DNA of 64,000 nt, from contig BSBK01001572.1 of the NCBI GenBank assembly GCA_027943335.1, positions 3,398,501 to 3,462,500 of the forward strand, written 5' to 3'. This DNA comes from Chamaecyparis obtusa. Taxonomy: Eukaryota; Streptophyta; Pinopsida; Cupressales; Cupressaceae. Both the position numbers and the translations under genes were made by a program. A model generated the notes under the pieces. The model did not search any database. It was not told the DNA's origin and saw only the letters and a program-made list of their open reading frames with translations. Below, in pieces: positions 34,513-44,580 of the stretch (the stretch's first letter is position 1; each line of letters begins with the position of its first letter).

Positions 34513-37142
34513 AGTGGTACCAGAGCAGGAGTTCTTAAGTGTGTAAATAGATCGGTGACTATGAGGCAATTTGCACCAGGACCATGGTTAAGGTTTCAGT
34601 GAGCAACTCGAGAATGCCTCCACAAAGGGAACGTGGCGGAAGAGATGGTGTTGTAACACCTGAGGTTAGGGAACTACAAAGACAAGTGTGAGCATTGCAA
34701 GAGGAGATTTGTAGAGGAATGAATCTTAATGAAAGAGACGAAAGCGAGGATGAAGCCGAAGAAGGAAATTCTGAACAAGGAGAAGTTAAAGTTTTGAATC
34801 AAGAAGAAGAAAGACTTTTCTAAGCCATCTCAAAGATTGGGAAGAGACCTAAAATTGACATTCAAACATTTTTTGGAAATCTTAACCTAGAGGAATTGAT
34901 CAATTGGATCAATGAATGTGAAGAATATTTTGAGTATGAAGATATCAAGGATCCTGATTGGCTCAAGTTTGCGAAGGATAGACTAAAGGGTCATGTGAAG
35001 ATCTGGTGGCAAGAGATTCAATTGGACCAAAATAGAAGAGGAAAGGATAAAATCACAAGATGGGACCAGATGGTAGATAAGGTGAGGTGACAGTTCATTC
35101 CTGTTGATTATGAGCTTGACCTACTGAAGAAAATGCAAAGTTTGAAGCAAGTGAGAAGATCTGTTCAATAGTATACAGAGGAGTTCCATTGAATCCTCAT
35201 CAAAATAGGCCATGTAGAAGTGGATAAAGCAAAAGTTTCTCATTACCTTAATGGGTTGAGGGTGAGCATTCATGAAGAGCTGAATCTGGTTCAAGTGAAT
35301 AGTATTGAAGAGGCATACTAGTTTTCCCTAGAACTAGAGGAAAAGTTGAACAAGAAGTTTGAGAGCGGACAAAGCAGAAGAGGTCATGATGGAAGATCTA
35401 GTGGATAGACATATGGAGATCAAAATGAAGAGCTGAAAAAGTAGGATGAGGCCTGTAATAGTCAGAATCAGAGAGGAGATAATTTCAATCATTTCCATGA
35501 TCAGATTAAAGAGATCAGAGAGGAAGAGGATGAGGACAAGGATCTAGAAGAGGAGGCTTCCATGGAACATGTTTTCACTATGGAGGAGAAGGTCATAGGG
35601 AATTTGAATTTCCTCAATGCCAAGGAAGGATTGATAGGAGGAACCAAGGCCAGGTTAGAGTTACACATGTAGATGAAGATGCCAGGTCATCAAATTTTGA
35701 AGATGCTGAAAGAGGAGAAACATTGATCAACATAAGAGTCCTGCTGAGTGGTGAGAATAAACCTGAACAAAGGAGGAGCTTGTTTCACACTAGGTGCAAG
35801 TGTGAGGGTAAGTGTTGTGATTTGATTATTGATAGTGGCAGTACTGATAATTTTTTGTAAGAAGAGATGGTGACAAAGTTGAAGCTCAAGATGCAGAAAC
35901 ATCCACATCCATATCGGGTTGCCTATGTGTAGGATGACCACAAGGTCATGGTTAGTGAATAGTGCCTAGTGAAGTTCAAGATCAGAGGGTACCAAGATGA
36001 GGTACTATGTGATATCATATCTATGGATGCATGTTATATGTTGTTTGGTAGACCTTGGCAGTTTGATAGGTGTGATGTACATGATGGTCATGAGAATACC
36101 TATTCCCTAATAAATGATGGAGTGTGACATAAGCTAAAACCATTGAAGAAAATAGAAGAAAAGGTATGCAGTAATACAAGAATAACTTTTGTTGATACAA
36201 GAAATTTCTTAGATGGTATGTGACATGAGCATATGTGTTTTACCTTAATTCCAAAGGCTGGGAAAGAGGAAGTAGAAGATGTACCTATAGAAGTTGTAGA
36301 ATTATTGAATGAGTTTTAGGATATTGTATTTGATAATGTGGCTAATGGATTACCACCAGTAAGAAATTTTAGTCATCATATGGACTTGATTCCAGGAGCC
36401 AGTTTGCCAAATAAGGCAGCATATAGAATGACACTAGCAGAAATTGAAGAGTTGAAGAAAGATTGGAAGTTTAGTTCATCACATCATCCACAAATTGTAT
36501 ATGGAAGTAGTCCCAAAAATGCATATGAGTTGAGGAAGATAAATAGAGGAAAAATAAGTAGTGCTAAAGCTAAGGATTTTGCAGAACATTTGAAGATCAT
36601 CCATGAGGAGGTGAGGAAGCACATTACCAAGATGAATGGGCATTATAAGGCTAAGGTAGATGAGAAAAGGAGGCATAAGGAATTTTAGGTTGGAGATGAA
36701 TTCATGGTTCATTTATGGATGGAGTGATTTTTAGTTGGTACATATAACAAGTTGAAAATGAAGAAGTTTGGGCTATGTAAGATACTGAAGAAGCATGATT
36801 CAGGAAATGCATATAAGGTCAAGTTGCCTACTGAGCTAAATATTTCATCAGTATTTAATGTTTCATATCTGACAGAGTATCATGAAGGAGGTGTTGAAGA
36901 TGGGGTTACAGTAGCATAGTGGAGTATTCCAGTAACTAGTTCAGCTATCAAGGAGATTGAAGACATACCAGATAGTCATGTTGGTAGAAGCACAAGGAAC
37001 AAGACATATGAAGAGTATTTGGTCAAATGGAAAGGATGACCTATTGAAGATTCATCATGCTAAAGGAGGAGGTTAACCATCTTGGTTTTCCCCTACACAC
37101 CTGAGTCATGATAGGGTCACTTCTCAAATTACCCCGGGTGTG
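34513..37142 (+). pseudogene. Chromovirus array internal domain 4: gag, protease, chromodomain remnant
   Basis: Gag ATG at 34,614 (MPPQRERGG). 34,896-35,090 keeps INWINECEEYFEYEDIKDPD and KIWWQEIQLDQN. The protease keeps IDSGSTDNF near 35,829. The stretch 36,338-36,688 is open across the deletion: HHMDLIPGASLPNKAAYRMT and AEIEELK (RT start) run directly into DWKFSSSHHPQIVYGSSPKN (integrase end), with no shift of frame. It is the best evidence that the internal deletion is in frame. The chromodomain (IKEIEDIPDS...YEEYLVKWKG) with a TGA lies near 36,950-37,105. Confidence 0.8.
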
Positions 37143-37979
37143 TGATGCAAGAGCATCCTGGGTGTAAGAGCAATCTTGCATCACCCAAAAATATTTCTAG
37201 TTTTCTTTTCAATAAGGGCTATCTTGTGCAGAGCTACTATTTATGGAAACTTTCTATTTTTAGTAAGTTTTTCATATGATCTTGGAATGTTCCAGTTTCA
37301 TAGTTGGAGGTTCATCTTAGTCATATTTGCCTGCCTATAATGTTTCATTGCCAGATCAAGTCTAGTCTTGAAGATATTGAAAATTTTCACTATTGGAAAT
37401 AGGGTACAAAAACTTTGAACTCATTTTTGAAGGATTTAGAGGCCCTGGATGAGGTCAACACTTCGGCTAACTGGAGCTTGCACGAGTCAGGCATTGTAGA
37501 GCTCCTCGTGCCCTTTCAGAATTGGGGTCATAATAGTCAATCAGAGCATCTGGTGATGACTTATGGTCTTCAGAAGTTGGGCCACCTAAAATGGTGAAAA
37601 TTAAATTTCCTTCAAAGTTTATGTTTGGGTTTCAAAAGTTATTTTGAGCTGAATTTGATGTAATAAATTGAAAAATAAAATAATTCTAAGTTTGGTCGGC
37701 CCTAAAGGCTAAATTTCTTGAACCTTCTCAGGCGGTGGAAATTGCCTATATAAAGAAGGCCTGTATTGTTGTCTAGGGAGTTCTGGGTATTGATTCGAAG
37801 CTTTTTCCTATAGAATATTGTAAGGGAATGCCCATGTGGCCTTGCTTATTGTAATTCTAAAAGTTTGTAATTCCACATTTGTGGAGATAATAAGAAGCCC
37901 ATTTTTTGTTCTTGCATATTGTTGTTGTTTCTCTATTTCTATTTTTTGTTTGTGGTATTAAGGGGAGCACCCTTCATCA
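37143..37979 (+). repeat. Chromovirus array LTR 5 (3' end of array)
   Basis: 837 bp, TGATGCAAG...TTCATCA. It is shorter than the others mainly because of a small deletion near 37,785 (a repeated GTAGATCT segment is absent). It is followed directly by the target duplication CAATG. Confidence 0.9.
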
Positions 37980-37984
37980 CAATG
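37980..37984. repeat. Right target-site duplication CAATG of the chromovirus array
   Basis: An exact copy of 7,855-7,859. CACTA transposase coding sequence continues to its right on the minus strand. Confidence 0.85.
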
Positions 37985-38164
37985 TCTCTTTATTGTTTGT
38001 ATTTTGATTCTTCTTGTCTTTAATTCATTATAACTCTTGCATGGACAATAACATTTGTCATCACCTTCTCTTTGAAAGTTAGACAACAATCTAGCGATTG
38101 TCTCCCTATTTTGATCGAATTCCCTTTTTTTATCTGACATGATCTTTAATGTATATATCTGCAA
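37985..38164 (-). pseudogene. CACTA transposase first exon (transposase-associated domain), split from the rest by the array
   Basis: The minus-strand frame reads MSDKKREFDQNRETIARLLS, then DDKCYCPCKSYNELKTRR and KIQTIKRHC. The CPC...C-type cluster and the 'I-x-x-H(L/C)' end fit the transposase-associated domain at the N-terminus of plant CACTA proteins. The coding sequence stops at the array. On the far side, at 7,854-7,830 on the minus strand, the frame can be followed (with one base shift) through GFDYHPV to a GTAAGT splice-donor-like site near 7,833. So the array entered the last codons of exon 1, and one exon is now 30 kb in two pieces. The frameshift may pre-date or post-date the insertion. 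Confidence 0.65.
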
Positions 38165-38673
38165 AAAGATTGGACATGTTGTACTTAATGTTTATATATG
38201 CACATATGGTTTTGATAAAAAATGGTCACTCTATTTTCTCATGGTGAGAATTCTTTAGTTGTGACAAAAAATGTCAAAAAAAAATGTCATGTTACGATAG
38301 GTTTTATAAATGATATTTTACTTTGTAAATTTAACTTTAGATATAGCTTCTCATAGCTTCCTATGTGTTTCATACTTCATGTATACACTTTGACCAAACT
38401 TTAAATTTTCTGACATATTTTTCCAAACACTTTGTAGGAAACTGAGTAAGGGGTATTCTTGAGTTCAAACACATTGAGCTACTACAACTGAATTATAAAT
38501 CATGAATTCACTATAAAATTAATGTATTACTCTATATTTCATGTGGAAATTTTGTCAAATGGTTGGCATGTATTTTTATTCAAATGGAGTTATATCATTT
38601 GGTTTGGATATATGATAGGTTGATATCAAATTCTATGTCAATATTTACAACATTAAATTGATCATAGTTGGAA
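38165..38673. other. AT-rich sequence upstream of the CACTA first exon
   Basis: No domain or RNA gene seen. It should contain the 5' part of the CACTA element on the minus strand, but no clear TAGTG terminus was found. Confidence 0.35.
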
Positions 38674-40332
38674 GACTCAGACACAAGAAGAATATGAGTA
38701 TAGCTAATTTTTATAAAAATATGAATGAATGCAAACATACATAAGTGGATGAACATAAATAATGAAGGTGCCAGACATTTCCTAAAGTAATGAAGTGTTG
38801 ACTCAAGGTTCAATCCAGTATGCTCCTATATGATCCAGAACCTGCAAGGAAGGAAAAGATTAGGTTAGATCCAAAGGATCTAAGAAATGCATGTAACCCT
38901 ATTATTGATCCTCATCTACAATTATGCATGTGCATAGTCAATTCATACACTTCTAAAAGGAACTATGCTACAAAACATGTGCACTCAAGAAAATGCACTT
39001 AGGAACATGTGCAGTGTATAGGTGCTGGAATCCAAATGATTCCCTACATTGAACCCATCAGGGTTATCATAATAGAAAAGACAGAAAGCATGGAAGAATA
39101 GAAAGGGGATCAACATTGAAAGAAGTAAGTGGCTGAATCACTATTGTGACTACATCATCCATGGACACCATCATCCAAATAGTGCAATAGCAACACCAAA
39201 TGTTATTGCTTCATCTGGTGTTTCTATGGCATAATTTCTAAATGATGCATCCACAAACATAACCCACCATGCCCATTAACATCTTTGCATTTGGAATTCT
39301 TGATGACTCATGAGCTTTGAGAGCTAGGGAATCATTGCATTTATGTCTATATGAACACCTCACGAGTCACTATTGTGAGTGCATCATTCAAATAGTGCAA
39401 TAGCAACACTAGATGTCATTATTTCATCTGGTGTTGTTGTGACATCATTTCCAAATGATGCACCCACAACAGTCACACACCATGCCCACTAGCGCAAGGT
39501 AGTCATGAGTACACAATGAGTAAGAAATGGAAGGGGCATACATCATCATCAAATCAGAGGAGAAAAGGATCAAAACAAAGAGGTGCACAACATGTGAGTA
39601 AACACATCCAACATGATGCCCTAGTCTATAACTCACATACATGGAGAAGGAAAAATAGTGACCAAATTTATATCATGTATGCCCATATCAAAACTCATGG
39701 GCCCCAAGCAGTGAGAAAATAAGTAATAAATGGATGCCTTAGCTTCAAAGCTCACGGGTCATAAAAAAGACATGGCATAAAACCAGTGAAATACATTTCC
39801 ATTTGAATCTACAATAAATACACATAAACATTAATAAATGCAGAGAAGATGAGGAGTGAAACTTGAATTCCTATCTCGAATCAGTGTAGAGTTAGGGTCC
39901 AGTTCATGCACGCAAAAGTCCAGTGCCCTCTTTGCACATGTAGCTCGATCACAAAAATTATAAATGAGCCTTTTTTTTTCTTTTTCTTTTTGTTTATAAT
40001 CACTTATGTTCAATCCTTACTAAAGGTTCTTTTTACCATATTTTTCATGTATATATATGCCAAATAAATTATATATACTATACAAGGAAAGGAACTAAAA
40101 GATAAAATCATCTAGGCTCACACAAGCTATGAGCATAGCCAACTTTCAGAAGAATGTGAAAGAGTACAAGCATACATAATAGGATGAACATAAATAATAA
40201 GGGTACCTGATATTGCCTGAAGTGATGAATTTTTGACCCGAGTATGAATCCAGTGTGCTCCCGCGTGATCCAAAACCTACAAAGAATAGAGAGATGGGGG
40301 TTAGATCAAAAAGATCTAAGCAATGAGATCAG
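38674..40332. repeat. Cluster of short dispersed direct repeats (A, C and B families)
   Basis: Repeat A is present at about 38,674-38,892 and again at 40,114-40,332, the same way round (GCATACATAA, GGATGAACATAAATAAT and GATCCA.AACCT shared). Repeat C is present at 39,136-39,280 and 39,365-39,493 (CACTATTGTGA, CAAATAGTGCAATAGCAACA and CACCATGCCCA shared). Repeat B (39,611-40,003) has a second copy at 63,319-63,882. No coding sequence was recognised. The parts may belong to one larger repeat family. Confidence 0.7.
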
Positions 40333-41028
40333 CAATGCAGAAATTTAAGAAGTAGTGGTACTATCATGAGAAAAGACAGTCAGGTGCCAATCAATTTTAT
40401 CTAATTTCTTGTGTATGAATGCAAGTTTAGGTTAACAAATTTATCTAGAGGAATAATAAGATACAAATACACTAAAATTTTAGCTAATAAATTTATCAAA
40501 GGTCCCAATACAAGTCAATCTATATATATGAGCTAAGTTTAAATGTGTACCTATGATAGATAAATCTAGAAGTAAAAATAATTTATGGTATTAATAGAAG
40601 TTTGATTTAATTGTGGTAGAGACTTGATATCTAGATTCAGAGACTAGATCTAGACAGCAACACCTATGTTGAATGTGCTACCTATGATGAATGTTATATT
40701 AAATAAAATTTAGATTGTTGTAAAGACTTAAATTAAGGTTTTCAAGGTAGTATTGTACCTTTTGAAGGTGACCTTGAAATTTTTGTGTATAAGGGGCCTT
40801 TACAAGAAGCCTACTAGTCATATTTTCCACTATTTCAAGCATAATTTTGATACAATCATTTATAATTCCTTTGAACTAGTTGTGTTGAAACCATAACAAT
40901 GAAATCTAAATTTGATCATACTCATAATTTGTGAAATGTTGAGATTAACATGGTGATCTTAATTCTAAGACTTATCACCCTAGACTTCTACATGATCTAG
41001 ATTCTAAAATTCATGGCCCTAAACTTTA
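40333..41028. other. AT-rich sequence, nothing recognised
   Basis: No gene, RNA or repeat boundary found. Confidence 0.4.
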
Positions 41029-41446
41029 TGTTGTAAGACCTTTTGTTAATGTAAGAGCTATTGTAATTATGATGCAATGTAATTTTAAAAAATTGTAACT
41101 ATTCTATAATTATGTCTTTTAATTACTTTATTAATTAAGCTTAACTTAGGTGCATTTTATCCTTTATTAGATTAGGCTAATAATATATTGACTTAGTTGA
41201 GTTAAGCTTTAAATTTTTGAGCTCATTTTAGTTTCCTATTTTTATATTAGGATTATCTTTATTTTTATAAAGGAAACTCATTGTTCATTGTAATCTATCC
41301 AATTCATTTAAAGGTTAGTCCCAATATTAGATTCTTCTTTGGATTAATTCTCTCTCAAGGTTGCATAGTATTAATCATGGATTTTTCTCTTCATATGTGA
41401 TAGGGATTTTTCTTTAAGATTATTCATGGGCTTGTGGGGATAAACA
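41029..41446 (+). repeat. Possible solo or 5' LTR of an unidentified retrotransposon
   Basis: Starts TGTTGTAAGACC and ends GGGGATAAACA, about 418 bp. It has a TATA-like TTTTTATAAAGGAAAC near 41,264, and a primer-site-like TGGTATCTGAG at 41,460. The gap of 13 bp between LTR end and primer site is larger than usual, and no target duplication or partner LTR was found. It could also be part of a longer repeat. Confidence 0.3.
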
Positions 41447-41460
41447 ATTAAATCTATTGT

Positions 41461-42429
41461 GGTATCTGAGATCCATCAACCAAATTCTTGACCACCTCTT
41501 CAAATGGTGATTCCAAACCCTACAATGACCTTAACACCTATTGTTTATCCTATCTTCACTCACCATGAACTCACACTATGGTCTTTTTACTCCAAAACTC
41601 AAATTTCTATATAACATATGTCAAAACCAAGACTATGTGTTTTGGAACATCACACCTTAAAATTGCTGATTTGTGTTTCCCAACTAGGCCTAATAGGCTC
41701 AATTAACAAAGCAGAGCTATTAAGGACTCACTCCCAGACCTTACCACTTTCAAAAGTGTCTTAAAATGACTCTAGTTATATTATTATACCATCAATTTTG
41801 ATCTTTGACCCTTCTAGATATAAAAGCCCCAAATTTATCTCAAAAACCCCTAGAAACTAGGGCTCACTCAATATCTTGTTTCCCGGCACCATAGAAACTC
41901 AATAAAAGTTTATTAACCATCATTTAACTATAATATGATGGGTTCAATCATAAAATACCCCCCTCCAAAGGCTAGAACATCTACTATTATACCCTTGCAC
42001 CAATTTAATGACCCTTGTGCACCCTTCAAACTCATCAAACTCCTTCAATTCTTGTAATTCTTGTAGTGTTAGGAAGTTAATTCAGAGCTATTCATATATA
42101 TACTATTTCTCCTCTCCTTATGTGTCCTCAATTCCAAACATTTAAGTTCAGCATGGAACTTGTCATGTTTACATGACATAATAATCAATTTTATAGAATG
42201 ATAGGGTAATTAATTCATGGTCTTTATGAAATTGACACATTCAAAAAGTTCATTCATTTTGATACTTGATAGATCAATTTTAGTTTTATATTTATACCTT
42301 GAAAAGAGAGCTTGAATACCTTCCCAAAGATTTTTCATTTGACCTTGAATAGAGACCTCCTCTACTTTGCCTCCTCCTTGACAATTTCTTTGATCAAGAT
42401 TCTTCTTATCATCAAGTTATCTCCAACTT
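41461..42429. other. No gene recognised
   Basis: Pyrimidine-rich and AT-rich sequence. The last part may carry weak coding similarity (minus strand) to the sequence following a gypsy zinc knuckle (LMIRRILIKEIVKEE near 42,390). Confidence 0.35.
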
Positions 42430-43060
42430 CTTAATCCAAGTTCACCTTAGGGGATTTTACACTTGGAGTGTCCTCTTTCACATAATTAATCCTCTTATCA
42501 CCTTGGGAATAAGAGGCCATCTCAGGGCACCTATAAGCAGGGTGTCTCAGATGATTACAATTATAGCATTTCATAGTGGACAAATAAGAACCTCTATTGC
42601 TACTATTGTTAGAACCCCTTCCTCTGTGGTAGCCTCCTTTTCCACTTGATTCACCACTTTTAACTACAAGTTTGGATTCACCTTGAGGTCTTTAGTCAGT
42701 GCTTCTTCCACCAAAACTTCCTCTATGGCCTATATTATCTCTTCCTCTACCTCTACCACCTTTTTCATGTTTCTTCTTATTTTTCTCCTCTACCTTGAGT
42801 GCTAATTGATAGCATCTATGGACTATGGTGAGGCTTAAAAACCTTATCTCCTCTTGGATATTCCACCTTAACCCATTTAAATATCTTGCAAATTTAATGC
42901 TTTCATCCTCTATCACCTTGGACTTGAAAAACAACTTTTAAAACTCTTCTGTATATGTTGTCACATCAAGATCTTTTTACCTGAGATTTTGCCTCTTCCT
43001 ATGAAGCTGAATCTCATAGTCCTTAGGGAGATAAATTTCTCTGATCTTAACTAATTTTTA
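42430..43060 (-). pseudogene. Gypsy-type gag remnant with zinc knuckle
   Basis: Minus strand, N to C: LPKDYEIQLHRKRQNLR, then YTEEF, a stop, KLFFKSKVIEDESIKFARYL and NGLRWNIQEEI (the 'ARYLxGLRxxIQdEi' signature of plant Ty3/gypsy gag), then a basic RGRGRDNIGHRG linker, and CYNCNHLRHPAYRC at 42,568-42,527, an intact CX2CX4HX4C knuckle. This is related to but distinct from the gag of the 7.9-38 kb array. No LTRs flank it, so it is an isolated fragment. Opposite orientation to the array. Confidence 0.75.
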
Positions 43061-44580
43061 CTGAACTCAACACTAAAGCCAATCCTTGGACCTTCTAGTG
43101 TTTCTCCTCTCTTCAACCCTTCACTCTTGGGAGGATTCAATCCACTTCACCAACTCAACTTGAGCCTCTCTACCAATTCAAGATGTTCTCCTCCTTTGAA
43201 CTCACCAGAATAAGTTCACCTAACAACCACCTAGCCCATTCACCATATCCTTGCATGAGTTTTGGGCCATCAAATCAATCAATTCAATTAGAAAGAGCTT
43301 CATTTTGTAGGATCTTGGTGCCATTCTTTTACCAATCTCAAGATTTCCTATTTTTTAGGATTAGTATCCCTATTAAGTCTCCTATTTAGGTTTCTAGCTT
43401 ATATCTCCAAATAATTCCAATTGAGCCTATGAATAAATCTTCATTCTAGATACCCTTTTTTGCAAACTCAAAGATTTTTAGGGTTTTGGGTCCCTGACCT
43501 GTCTGTATAGTTCCAAACCCTAGATGTGATGTTTTAGAAAGGGATTAGGTCTATTAGCAATCTTAGTTTTAGAAACTAGCTTTAATGGATTCAACCACAC
43601 TCCAACTCACTACCAGAGTTTCCATAGACTACAATCCACCTCATGGCATGGGTTTTACAAAATTAATCAACTTCTGCAAGCATATGTTCACTGTTACTCT
43701 TCTTCCCTAGTCGGGCTATGGTAGAGCTCGCCTAAGGAAAGAAGTTAAAAATATCAAAATGCATTTTTTGGCCTACTAAAAAAGGGTACATACTATACAT
43801 TGACTCCACTTTTAGACCTCAAATGGTTGTGAATATCCCACAATGCGGTTTTAAGTTAGAGCCATTTTATTCAACCAGACTTTGAAGAGGCCAGTGACAG
43901 AGTTTAGGGAATGATTTTCTTTTATCTACACAAGTAAAACTCAACAAAAAAAAGAATCAAAGCACCAAAAGCAAGGAAATAAATTCTCCTAACTATCTAC
44001 ACTTCAAACATTTCCAGTTGAACCCATCTAGCACGAGTTGTTCTAGTTGCAAAATAGTTCTGTGATTTTTGCCAGATAACTATCTTTCATTTACTATTGG
44101 AAATTGTGCCAAAATATTCACCAACCCAATTACAATGGCTTATAAGGTCTTAATTATGCCTCCTCATCGTGATCCAACATTTGATTTTGGTCTCTAACTA
44201 TTTTTGGATAAAAAATGCAAATTCTTGCAAATGTTGTCATGACAACATTTTTGCAACATTAGCAACTTTTCATTTCTCCTTACAACCATCACTCCTATTG
44301 ATGTAGAGTGACATGAAATAATTTCTTAAGCATGTCTACCATCAATATACCTTATCTTGCACATTTTTGTGCAATTTTGCATACTAGGCTAAAATTGGCT
44401 TACATGGCAACTTTTGGCCATTACAAGGATAAGCTTTTGCCCAACCTTGGCAATGTGAAACAAACACATCCAAAAACTTTTATGAACACACCTAGTGGAC
44501 CTAAAAATACTCATGGTGCATCCCTATATCAAAATCTAGCTGACCCTATAGCGAGTCCATTGGCAAGCCCCTTGGCCCTT
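43061..44580. other. No gene recognised
   Basis: Minus-strand gag-like sequence fades out beyond 43,060. The rest is unremarkable AT-rich DNA. The short plus-strand frame at 44,332-44,586 shows no known family and ends inside the CACTA terminus, so it is probably chance. Confidence 0.4.

Larger units (their letters stand above)
7860..37979 (+). mobile_element. Tandem array of a non-autonomous chromovirus: 5 LTRs and 4 internal domains, with a nested Tat-like element
   Basis: LTRs at 7,860-8,709, 11,332-12,180, 14,816-15,665, 33,663-34,512 and 37,143-37,979 alternate with internal domains at 8,710-11,331, 12,181-14,815, 15,666-33,662 (about 2.63 kb after removing the nested element) and 34,513-37,142. 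Every LTR starts TGATG or its decayed form and ends TTCATCA. Each of the first four is followed by a tRNA-iMet-type primer binding site. Only the outermost ends carry a target duplication (CAATG). A single integration followed by unequal recombination between LTRs is the simplest explanation; integration of a concatemer is an alternative. All units are heavily mutated, and the LTRs look noticeably more diverged from each other than the two LTRs of the nested element. Confidence 0.85.

Noticed and set aside
7860..37979. Reading the five LTRs as several independent full elements inserted side by side
   Set aside because: Adjacent units share single LTRs between them and there are no target duplications at the internal junctions.
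38674..40332. Repeats A and A' as LTRs of a small LTR element
   Set aside because: About 220 bp, no TG...CA ends, primer site or target duplication recognised.
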